Under the pieces are notes generated by a model that saw only the letters and a list, made by a program, of their open reading frames with translations, was not told where the DNA came from and made no database searches. A program made the position numbers and the translations under genes. 34,627 bases of DNA, taken from contig JAKATH010000005.1 of NCBI GenBank assembly GCA_021828055.1, positions 1 through 34,627 on the forward strand. Reading direction: 5' to 3'. The stretch's first letter is position 1; each line of letters begins with the position of its first letter. Of the stretch, positions 14,881 through 21,466 are shown in pieces. The DNA is from Actinomycetes bacterium. Its GTDB lineage: Bacteria; Actinomycetota; Acidimicrobiia; Acidimicrobiales; RAAP-2.

Positions 14881-16365
14881 GCTCAGCCGCTCCAGCAGCT
14901 CCGCGGGGCTCGCGCTCGCCTCCAGGAGCGCCGCGGTGTGGGCAGCCGTCCCCCTTAGGGGGTCCATCATAGGGACGCGCCGGAGCGGGTCGGTGCCCAG
15001 GTCGAACACGAGCGAGTCCCAGTTGGCGGTCACGACGGCCTCGGGCCACTTGGCGAGGCACTGACCACGGAACCACGCCCGCGTGTCGGCCGGCGGCGTT
15101 GTCACCGCGGCGGCGACGGCCTCGTCGTCGACCAGCCGCTCCATGTCCAGGCGGGCGAAGAGCGAGCGCGAGGGCCGCAGGTCGTGGTACTGGAGGTCCA
15201 GGGCGGCGAGCCGGCTGTCCCCCCACTCGCAGCCGTGGCGCTCGCGGTAGGCCTCGACGATCCGGCGCTTGGCCACCCAGTCGAGCTGCCGTGCCAGCGT
15301 GGAGGGGTCCTGCTCGAGCCCGTGGAGCACCGCCTCCCATCGCTGGAGGACCTGCTCCCCCACCTCGTCGTTGCCGAGCACCGCGAGCCCGTGGTGGTCG
15401 GCGTACTTGCGGGCAGCCGTGTACAGCTCCCATTGCACGGCGAGGGCGGTGGCCGTCGAGCCGTCCGCCATCGCGAGGGGTCGGGCGAGGGTGAGGTCCG
15501 TCGACACCTGGTGCAGGGACCTGACGGGGTCTGCGGGGGTGAGGTCGCGGGGCGGCGAGACGTCGTCTTCGACCATGGCGAGGAGGAGCGCCGTCGTGCC
15601 GACCTTGAGGAAGGTGGCCACCTCCGCGAGGTTGGCGTCGCCCACGATCACGTGGAGCCGGCGGAACCGCCGCGGGTCGGCGTGGGGCTCGTCGCGGGTG
15701 TTCACGATCGGCCGCTTGAGCGTGGTCTCGAGACCGATGACCTCTTCGAAGAACTCCGCCCGCTGGGAGATCTGGAAGGTGACCGCCGACCTGTCGAGCG
15801 CGGCGGTCTCCGCCCCGACCTTGCCCGCGCCGGTGAACACCTGCCGGGTGACGAAGTGCGGGACGATCGCGGCCGCGACCTTCGCGAAGGGGACGGCGCG
15901 GTCCATGAGGTAGTTCTCGTGGCAGCCGTAGGAGTTGCCCTTGCCGTCGGAGTTGTTCTTGTAGACGACGACCCCCGGCGCGCTCGGGAAGACGTGCGCG
16001 GCGGCGCGCATCGAGCGGCGGAGCACCTCCTCGCCGGCCTTGTCGTAGAGGACGCAGCTGAGTGGGTCGGCGCACTCGGGCGACGAGTACTCGGGGTGGG
16101 CGTGGTCGACGTAGTAGCGCGCCCCGTTCGTGAGGACGGTGTTGGCGAGATGGGTCTCGACGACCGGGGCGAGCGACCCTTCGCGCGTGAAGCCTCGCGC
16201 GTCGTGAGCCGGTGTCTCGTCCTCGAAGTCCCAGTCGGTGCGCCGCTCGGCCTCGGTCGCGTAGGCGTTCACGAGGACGGACGACGCAGTGATCGGGTTC
16301 CCGTCGCCGCCCGGCGCGTGGATGCCGTACTCGGTCTCGATCCCGCACACCTTGGGGATGGCCAC
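14875..16365 (-). CDS. dop: Pup deamidase/depupylase Dop
   Basis: Protein of 496 residues from GTG 16365. It is homologous to PafA but carries the Dop form of the N-terminal motif (CGIETEYGI) followed by the Dop-specific loop region HAPGGDGNPITASSVLVNAY. It also has [54 protein letters not shown] and DWDSL-like NWDSLVFDLG near the end. It converts Pup-Gln to Pup-Glu and removes Pup from substrates. An AGGTAGGG stretch lies about 9 nt before the GTG. It follows mpa across the 46-bp repeat array, and its own stop is duplicated. Confidence 0.97.
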   Translation of the reverse strand: MAIPKVCGIETEYGIHAPGGDGNPITASSVLVNAYATEAERRTDWDFEDETPAHDARGFTREGSLAPVVETHLANTVLTNGARYYVDHAHPEYSSPECADPLSCVLYDKAGEEVLRRSMRAAAHVFPSAPGVVVYKNNSDGKGNSYGCHENYLMDRAVPFAKVAAAIVPHFVTRQVFTGAGKVGAETAALDRSAVTFQISQRAEFFEEVIGLETTLKRPIVNTRDEPHADPRRFRRLHVIVGDANLAEVATFLKVGTTALLLAMVEDDVSPPRDLTPADPVRSLHQVSTDLTLARPLAMADGSTATALAVQWELYTAARKYADHHGLAVLGNDEVGEQVLQRWEAVLHGLEQDPSTLARQLDWVAKRRIVEAYRERHGCEWGDSRLAALDLQYHDLRPSRSLFARLDMERLVDDEAVAAAVTTPPADTRAWFRGQCLAKWPEAVVTANWDSLVFDLGTDPLRRVPMMDPLRGTAAHTAALLEASASPAELLERLSA

Positions 16366-16378
16366 GGTGGGACCCTAC

Positions 16379-16520
16379 CTGCTCGTCACCTCACCGGTAC
16401 CTGCCAGGTGCTGGCCGGTGCTGGCCGGTGCTGGCCGGTGCTGGCCTGCTCGTCACCTCACAGGTACTGGCCGGTGCTGGCCGGTGCTGGCCTGCTCGTC
16501 ACCTCACAGGTACTGGCCGG
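16379..16520 (-). repeat. 46-bp tandem array containing the mpa stop codon, GTGA ladder to dop
   Basis: Three copies of a unit beginning ctgctcgtcacctca at 16492 (the mpa 3' end), 16446 (46 bp) and 16379 (67 bp, expanded by extra ctggccggtg microrepeats). Each carries GTGAGGTGA on the minus strand. From the mpa stop (16506-16504) frames of 2, 14, 2, 21, 2 and 4 codons follow, each linked to the next by GTGA; the last ends with TAG at 16377-16375, 9 nt before the dop GTG. The 14-codon frame reads VTSRPAPASTGQYL, repeating the Mpa C-terminal GQYL. Confidence 0.9.
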
Positions 16521-18273
16521 TGCCCACCCGCTCGATCGCCCGGCCCCCCCTGCCGTCCCGGTCTTCGCTCATGAGGGTCCGGACGTAGACGATCCGCTCG
16601 CCCTTCTTCCCCGAGATCCGCGCCCAGTCGTCGGGGTTGGTCGTGTTCGGGAGGTCCTCGTTCTCCTTGTACTCCTGGCGGATGGACTCGACGAGGTCCG
16701 AGGTGCGGATGCCGGTCCCCTCGCCGGCGATCTCGCGCTTGATGGCCAGCTTCTTCGCCCGCCGGACGATGTTCTCGATCATCGCCCCGGAGGCGAAGTC
16801 GCGGTAGTAGAGGATCTCCTTGTCGCCGTTCTGGTAGGTGACCTCGAGGAAGCGGTTGGCGTCGTCGGCACGGTACATCTCGGCGACCGTCACCTCGATC
16901 ATCGACCTCGCAGCCTTCTCGGGGTCGCCGCCGCCGAGCCGCTCCACCTCTCCTGCGTCCAGCGGAAGGTCGGCACGGAGGTACCTGGCGAAGATCTGGG
17001 CGGCCGCCTCGGAGTCGGGCCGCTCGATCTTGATCTTCACGTCGAGGCGGCCGGGCCGGAGGATCGCGGGGTCGATCAGGTCCTCGCGGTTGGACGCGCC
17101 GATCACGATGACGTCGCGCAGAGCCTCGACGCCGTCGATCTCCGCGAGAAGCTGGGGGACGATCGTCGACTCCATGTCCGAGCTGATCCCGGTCCCCCGC
17201 GTGCGGAACAGGGAGTCCATCTCGTCGAAGAAGACGATGACCGGCACGCCCTCTTCGGCTTTCTCGCGCGCGCGCTGGAAGACGAGCCGGATCTGGCGCT
17301 CGGTCTCCCCGACGTACTTGTTGAGAAGCTCCGGACCCTTGATGTTGAGGAAGTAGCTGCGCACGTTGGCGTTGCCGGTCGCTTCGGCGACCTTCTTCGC
17401 GAGCGAGTTGGCGACGGCCTTGGCGATCAGGGTCTTGCCGCATCCCGGCGGCCCGTACAAGAGGATCCCCTTGGGCGCCGGCAGGCGGTACGCCCCGAAA
17501 AGCGAGCGGTGGAGGTAGGGAAGCTCGACTGCGTCGGTGATCGCCTCGATCTGGTCGTCGAGGCCGCCGACGTCCGCGTAGGTGATGTCCGGCACCTCTT
17601 CCAAGACGAGCTCCTCGACCTCGGGGCGCGGGAGCTTCTCGATGATGAGCTGGCTGCGCGAGTCCATGAGGAGGGCGTCGCCGGCACGGAGGCGGATGCC
17701 GGCCAACGCGTCCGAGAGCTCGACGACCCGCTCCTCGTCCGCACGGACGAACACCGCCACCCGGTGGCCGGGGTCGAGCACCTCCTTCAAGGTGACGACC
17801 TCCCCGGCCAGCTCACCGGGCCGCGCGAGCACCACGTTGAGCGACTCGTTCAGCACGACCTCGTCGCCCCTCGACAGGCTGTCCAGGTCGATGTCGGGGT
17901 GGACCGACACGCGCATCTTGCGGCCGCCCGAGAAGACGTCGACGGTGTCGTCGTCGTTCGTCCCGAGATAGGTGCCGTAGGCGGCGGGCGGCTGCGTGAG
18001 CTTTTCCACCTCCTCGCGCAGCGCGGCGAGCTGCTCCTTCGCCTGCTGGAGGGTGAAGGTCAGCTTCTCGTTCTGGGAGACCGCATGGGCGAGCTGGCCC
18101 TTGGACTCGAGCAGCCGCTCTTCGAGCGCCTGGACGCGCCCGGGGCTCTCCTGGAGGCGCCGCCTGAGGGCGCGCACCTCCTCGTTGGCCGTCTCGAGCC
18201 GGGCACGCAGCGCCTCGACCTCGACGCGGGGCTCGCCGGCTTCCTCGTGTGCTCGATCAGGCGTCGGAACCAC
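16504..18273 (-). CDS. mpa: proteasome-activating AAA+ ATPase Mpa/ARC
   Basis: Protein of 589 residues. Order of parts: coiled coil (about 17-92, the Pup-binding element), tandem OB folds (about 96-225, [24 protein letters not shown]...), then the AAA+ module with Walker A GPPGCGKT (274-281), Walker [11 protein letters not shown] and the arginine-finger region [11 protein letters not shown]. The C-terminus is GTGQYL, the conserved GQYL tail that docks into the alpha ring and opens the gate. It unfolds pupylated proteins. The start is GTG 18273, but GGGGAGG lies directly against it, so the start could be slightly off; no better in-frame codon is visible. Confidence 0.97.
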   Translation of the reverse strand: MVPTPDRAHEEAGEPRVEVEALRARLETANEEVRALRRRLQESPGRVQALEERLLESKGQLAHAVSQNEKLTFTLQQAKEQLAALREEVEKLTQPPAAYGTYLGTNDDDTVDVFSGGRKMRVSVHPDIDLDSLSRGDEVVLNESLNVVLARPGELAGEVVTLKEVLDPGHRVAVFVRADEERVVELSDALAGIRLRAGDALLMDSRSQLIIEKLPRPEVEELVLEEVPDITYADVGGLDDQIEAITDAVELPYLHRSLFGAYRLPAPKGILLYGPPGCGKTLIAKAVANSLAKKVAEATGNANVRSYFLNIKGPELLNKYVGETERQIRLVFQRAREKAEEGVPVIVFFDEMDSLFRTRGTGISSDMESTIVPQLLAEIDGVEALRDVIVIGASNREDLIDPAILRPGRLDVKIKIERPDSEAAAQIFARYLRADLPLDAGEVERLGGGDPEKAARSMIEVTVAEMYRADDANRFLEVTYQNGDKEILYYRDFASGAMIENIVRRAKKLAIKREIAGEGTGIRTSDLVESIRQEYKENEDLPNTTNPDDWARISGKKGERIVYVRTLMSEDRDGRGGRAIERVGTGQYL

Positions 18274-18603
18274 CTCCCCGATCCTGTCCCCACCACGTAG
18301 CGGGTCCGCCTCGGCTCACCATACCGGTGCCGCCGAGGCGCCGTGCAGCAGGATCTCGCACACCACGGGGACCCCCCGCGCCGGCGCCCTCGGCGCCGCG
18401 ACGACCAGGGACGAGGGCGCCTCGGGCTAGTCTGGTGGTCGGAGGCAGCCCACCTGCCGGGTGCGCGCGCCCTGCCCCCCGTGTGGCCGACGAGCGGCGG
18501 CGTGAGAGCCGCTCGGAAGCGGAGCGAGGAGCGCGGGGCCTGCGGAGCCGGACGAAGAGAGGGCAGGCCGGGAACTGCCGACGTCGACGGAGAAGGGTGA
18601 CGA
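18274..18603. other. divergent intergenic region between mpa and ferredoxin
   Basis: 330 bp without a convincing gene. Minus TATGGT (18323-18318) is a possible mpa -10 region about 45 nt upstream of its start, with no good -35. CTAGTCT at 18427-18433 could serve the ferredoxin on the plus strand. Both are weak. No RNA gene was recognised. Confidence 0.5.
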
Positions 18604-18840
18604 ATGAAGGTCTGGATCGACCAGGATCTGTGCACCGGCGATGGGCTCTGCGAGGAGATCGCGCCCGCGGTCTTCACCCTCTTGGACGACGGGCTCGCCT
18701 ACGTGAAGGAAGGCGACGACGTGAAGAACGAGCCGGGCGGCTCCGCGGGGATGGCGCTCGTCCCCGAGGAGCTCGAGGACGCCGTGGTCGAGGCGTCCGA
18801 GGAGTGCCCCGGGGAGTGCATCTTCATCGAGCGCGAGTAG
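18604..18840 (+). CDS. small single-cluster ferredoxin
   Basis: Protein of 78 residues with CTGDGLC near the N-terminus and SEECPGECIFIE at the C-terminus. The CxxDGxC...CP spacing, with Asp in the place of one cysteine, is typical of actinobacterial [3Fe-4S] or mixed 3Fe/4Fe ferredoxins that feed electrons to cytochromes P450 or other oxidoreductases; no partner is adjacent. A strong GGAGAAGGGTGA precedes the ATG. A ferredoxin between trmI and mpa is a recurring actinobacterial arrangement as far as I know. Its stop overlaps trmI by 17 bp, convergently. Confidence 0.93.
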   Translation: MKVWIDQDLCTGDGLCEEIAPAVFTLLDDGLAYVKEGDDVKNEPGGSAGMALVPEELEDAVVEASEECPGECIFIERE

Positions 18841-19648
18841 CACTCGGGGGAGGCTGGCCGTCGGCGCCCCCCGCGAGCCTCCGTGCCCAGGTCAAGAACC
18901 CGGTGTGCGCCACCATCCGGTGGTCCGGACGGACGGAGCGCGCCTCGACGTGCCAGGTCCGGTGGAGCACCTCCGAGGTGGCCGCGAGCGCGAAGGGGCC
19001 TTCGTCGAGCGCACGGCGAAGATCGGCGGTCTGGTTGATGGTGGGCAGATAGGCGAGGAGGATGCCCCCCGGCCGCAACGCGCGGCCCGCATGGGTGACG
19101 ACCCGCCACGGCTCGGGCATGTCGAGCACGACGCGGTCGAGGTCCTCCTCGTCGATCCCCTCGGTCACGTCCTTCAGCTCGACGCGGTAGTCCGCGTCCT
19201 GGCCGAGGAACGCGGCCACGTTGGCACGAGCCCGCGCCGCGAAGTCCTCCCGCAGCTCGTAGCCGATGACGGAGGCACCCGCCCGGAGAAGGGCCATCGA
19301 CAGCGCGCCGGAGCCCACCCCGGCCTCGAGCACGCGGTGGCCCGGTCCGATGTCCGCTGCGAGCAGGATCGCACCGAGGTCCTTCGGATAGATAACCTGG
19401 GCGCCACGGGGCATCTTCAAGACGACGTCGGCGAGCGTGGGTCGCACCATGACGTAGCGCCGACCCGTCGAGCCGGTGACCACCCCTCCTTCGTGCCGGC
19501 CGATGACGTCGTCGTGGGCGACGCCTCCTGCGTGGGTGTGGAACGTCGCTCCCGGCGTGAGCGTCAACAGGTAGCGCCGGTCCTTCGCATCGACGAGGAG
19601 CACCCGCTCGCCGGCGACGACGGCCCCCCGCGGTCCCGGCCCGGCCAC
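18824..19648 (-). CDS. trmI: tRNA (adenine-58-N1)-methyltransferase TrmI
   Basis: Protein of 274 residues from GTG 19648, close to the 280 of M. tuberculosis Rv2118c. It has the N-terminal beta domain (GERVLLVDAKDRRYLLTLTPGATFHTHAG), then IYPKDLGAILLAADIGPGHRVLEAGVGSGALSMAL (SAM-binding motif I), DRVVLDMPEPW (catalytic motif region) and LLAYLPTINQ. It methylates A58 in the T-loop of tRNA using S-adenosylmethionine. It starts 8 nt after the stop of the 95-residue gene, so it belongs to the same minus-strand operon. Some homologues are longer, so an earlier start cannot be fully excluded. Confidence 0.95.
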   Translation of the reverse strand: MAGPGPRGAVVAGERVLLVDAKDRRYLLTLTPGATFHTHAGGVAHDDVIGRHEGGVVTGSTGRRYVMVRPTLADVVLKMPRGAQVIYPKDLGAILLAADIGPGHRVLEAGVGSGALSMALLRAGASVIGYELREDFAARARANVAAFLGQDADYRVELKDVTEGIDEEDLDRVVLDMPEPWRVVTHAGRALRPGGILLAYLPTINQTADLRRALDEGPFALAATSEVLHRTWHVEARSVRPDHRMVAHTGFLTWARRLAGGADGQPPPSATRAR

Positions 19649-19656
19649 ACGCCGCC

Positions 19657-19944
19657 CTAGCCGGTCGTGGGGTGCGGCTGGCACGCGTCCTCCGCCCCTC
19701 CGGCCGCGACGTGCGTCCCCGCATGCCCTCCGAGCGCCCGTGCCCGCCGCCGCCCGCCTCCGGGCGTGAGCGTCACGAGGTAGCGATCTCCGCCGCGCAG
19801 GCGGATGCGCGCCGCGCGCTGGCTCGGGCGCCGCGCTCGCCTGAGCACGTAGGCCGCGCCGGCGAGCAGGAGCCATGCCCAGTGCTCCCCCGCGAGCCCG
19901 CGGCGGAACCCCGCCCGCGCGAGCCGGCGAAGCAACGCATCCAT
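19657..19944 (-). CDS. small hypothetical membrane-associated protein
   Basis: Protein of 95 residues, no family recognised. The N-terminus is a basic amphipathic segment (MDALLRRLARAGFRRGLAGE), followed by a hydrophobic stretch HWAWLLLAGAAYVLRRARR and a basic C-terminal half. The start is strongly supported by AGGAGG 6 nt before ATG 19944. It is 23 nt after the 72-residue gene and 8 nt before trmI, so co-transcription with trmI is likely. The segment RYLVTLTPGG echoes the TrmI N-terminus (RYLLTLTPGA), which may be coincidence or an old duplication. Confidence 0.7.
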   Translation of the reverse strand: MDALLRRLARAGFRRGLAGEHWAWLLLAGAAYVLRRARRPSQRAARIRLRGGDRYLVTLTPGGGRRRARALGGHAGTHVAAGGAEDACQPHPTTG

Positions 19945-19967
19945 GAGACCTCCTACGCGCCCGGCGC

Positions 19968-20186
19968 CTAGAGGCGGCGGATCTCGACGACCGAGGAGCG
20001 CTGTCGCCCGCGGCGCTTGCCCGCGAGGTACGCCAGCGCGAGCGCGCAGAGGGCGGCTGCGCCGGCGACGACGACCGCCGACGGGACCGCCGACCCCGCC
20101 GCCTTCTCGCCTTCGCCGACGACTCGCTGGAACGCCGCCTCGAGGTCGTCCCGGGTGATCGGCCTGCCGTTGGTGCGCATGCTCAT
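19968..20186 (-). CDS. small single-pass membrane protein
   Basis: Protein of 72 residues: a polar N-terminus with TRDDLEAAFQRVVGEGEKAA, one membrane helix (VPSAVVVAGAAALCALALAYLAG) and a basic tail KRRGRQRSSVVEIRRL. The ATG at 20186 has GGGGAGCAGAG just upstream and overlaps the stop of the 76-residue repeat protein (ATGA). Unknown function; the neighbouring holin-like protein suggests a shared membrane role, which is inference. Confidence 0.75.
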   Translation of the reverse strand: MSMRTNGRPITRDDLEAAFQRVVGEGEKAAGSAVPSAVVVAGAAALCALALAYLAGKRRGRQRSSVVEIRRL

Positions 20187-20413
20187 CTCTGCTCCCCGTC
20201 GTACCCGCGCTGCCCGCACTGCCCGTCGTACCCGCACTGCCCGTCGTACCCGCGCTGCCCGGGTCGCGCGCACTGCCCGGGTCGCGCGCGCTGCCCGCGC
20301 TGCCCGCGTCGCGCGGGTCGCCCGCACTGCCCGGGTCGCCCGCGCTGCCCGCACTCGCGGACCATGTTGTCGGTCAGGCCCTTGGTCAGGCCCTCGGTCA
20401 GGCCCCTTGTCAT
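20183..20413 (-). CDS. 76-residue Cys/Gly/Gln-rich repeat protein (putative)
   Basis: ORF from ATG 20413 to TGA 20183. Both ends overlap neighbours by four bases as ATGA: its ATG with the stop of the holin-like gene, its TGA with the ATG of the 72-residue gene. The protein begins with a 4-residue periodicity (TRGL, TEGL, TKGL, TDNM). Residues 21-76 are GQ[CR][GA][RY][PD]-type repeats such as RPGQCGRP and GYDGQCGYDGQC, with cysteines at 21, 30, 48, 60 and 66. No family is recognised. The double overlap argues for translation; the simple repeats argue for expansion of junk DNA. Metal binding by the cysteines is only a possibility. Confidence 0.5.
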   Translation of the reverse strand: MTRGLTEGLTKGLTDNMVRECGQRGRPGQCGRPARRGQRGQRARPGQCARPGQRGYDGQCGYDGQCGQRGYDGEQR

Positions 20414-20793
20414 CGCTTCGCCGCCTGGTCGCCGGACCGTCGGCGTCGCCGAGCCGGACCGCTCAGGATCCGCCACGCGGCCAGTCCCATCAGGATGACG
20501 GCGGCGCCTCCCACGATGACGTACGGCGCCCAGCTCATCGTGCCGCTGAAGAAGCCGCCCGTCTGCTCCTGGAGCGCCCTCAGCAACGCCACCAGCAGGA
20601 GCACGAGACCCGCGCACAAAAAGATCGAGCCGACGATCCCGAAGATGAGGTAGCGCCCGAGGCCCTTCAGCGGGCTGAGGGTCTCCTGCTTGACGTAGTC
20701 GAGGACGAGCTGGAGCGCGTCGGTGCCGCTCTGCCGCATGCCGCCGCCCGGCGTTGACGAGGACGACGACCGCCAGAATCGAAACCGTGCCAC
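20410..20793 (-). CDS. holin-X / DUF1469-like two-helix membrane protein
   Basis: Protein of 127 residues from GTG 20793, or 109 from ATG 20739 (MRQSGTDALQ); neither has a good ribosome site, so the start is open. The conserved part LVLDYVKQETLSPLKGLGRYLIFGIVGS is typical of actinobacterial phage-holin-superfamily III proteins. It is followed by membrane helices IVGSIFLCAGLVLLLVALL and YVIVGGAAVILMGLAAWRI and a basic tail. Function in the chromosome-encoded family is unclear; lysis is not implied. It heads the operon with three small genes and trmI. Confidence 0.8.
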   Translation of the reverse strand: MARFRFWRSSSSSTPGGGMRQSGTDALQLVLDYVKQETLSPLKGLGRYLIFGIVGSIFLCAGLVLLLVALLRALQEQTGGFFSGTMSWAPYVIVGGAAVILMGLAAWRILSGPARRRRRSGDQAAKR

Positions 20794-20952
20794 GCGCGCT
20801 CAGGCTCCTCTCTTGGTACCGGCCCCGGTGGTCTCCGTGAGGGCGCGTACGGCTGCCCCGACGCGCCTGCGGGCTAGATCCTCCACCGGCGCGCTCCTCC
20901 GTCGCAAGCGGAGGCCGCCTGGACGGTCGCTCCGAGGCCTCCGGGCACCGCC

Positions 20953-21040
20953 CAGGCCCGGCGCGGGAGACCCAGGCCCGGCGCGGGAGCCTCAGGCCCG
21001 GCGCGGGAGCCTCAGGTCCGGCGCGGGAGCCTCAGGTCCG
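20953..21040 (-). repeat. 20-bp tandem array containing the thioesterase stop codon
   Basis: Four 20-bp units caggcccggcgcgggagcct (with small changes) start at 20953, 20973, 20993 and 21013, followed by the coding end of the thioesterase at 21033. On the minus strand the stop lies in CCGGACCTGAGG, and the same CTGAGG recurs in the units past the stop. Confidence 0.9.
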
Positions 21041-21466
21041 GTCGGAGATGAGGTAGGTGGAGGTCGCCCGGGCCAGCGCGACCCCGTCCTCGCCGCGGAG
21101 CGTCGCCTCGACGAACGCGACGCGTGCGCCTCCCGAGACGACCTCGGCCTCGCAGGTGAGCCGTGCGCCGACCTGAACCGGGCGGAGGAAGCTCACCTTC
21201 ATCTCGACGTTCGACACGCTGACGGGGCGGCCGCGAGCGAACGTGACCGCGGACGCGCCCATCGCGGAGTCGCAGCAAGCGGCCACGAAGCCGCCCTGGA
21301 TCACCCCCGCGGGGTTGGCGAAGCGCTCGTGCGCCTGGATCCGCCACACCGTTCGCCCGGGCTCCGACTTGTCCGCGCAGACCATGCCCAGGGTCAGGTC
21401 GCAGTTCGGCGGCACCTGCAACGCCAACAACACCCGGCCGAGCGTACTGGGTATGTTGGGCCGCAT
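21032..21466 (-). CDS. PaaI-like hotdog-fold thioesterase
   Basis: Protein of 144 residues from ATG 21466, or 133 from GTG 21433. It has the hotdog central helix motif NPAGVIQGGFVAACCDSAMGAS, matching the PaaI pattern HGGxxxxLxDxAxG with the His replaced by Gln and the Asp kept, and SNVEMKVSFLRPVQVGARLTCEAEVV. Such enzymes hydrolyse acyl-CoA thioesters; the substrate is unknown. The ATG (21466-21464) shares bases with the plus-strand tkt ATG (21465-21467), which is unlikely if both starts are right, so one of the two genes probably starts further in. Confidence 0.87.
   Translation of the reverse strand: MRPNIPSTLGRVLLALQVPPNCDLTLGMVCADKSEPGRTVWRIQAHERFANPAGVIQGGFVAACCDSAMGASAVTFARGRPVSVSNVEMKVSFLRPVQVGARLTCEAEVVSGGARVAFVEATLRGEDGVALARATSTYLISDRT

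Noticed and set aside
20190-20400. Short direct repeats resembling a CRISPR array
   Set aside because: Units are 9-18 bp, directly adjacent and without unique spacers, and no cas genes are present. They are read as a coding repeat.
20410-20793. Prophage holin
   Set aside because: Only the holin-like membrane protein is present; no phage structural, lysin or integrase genes lie nearby, and this family is common on actinobacterial chromosomes.
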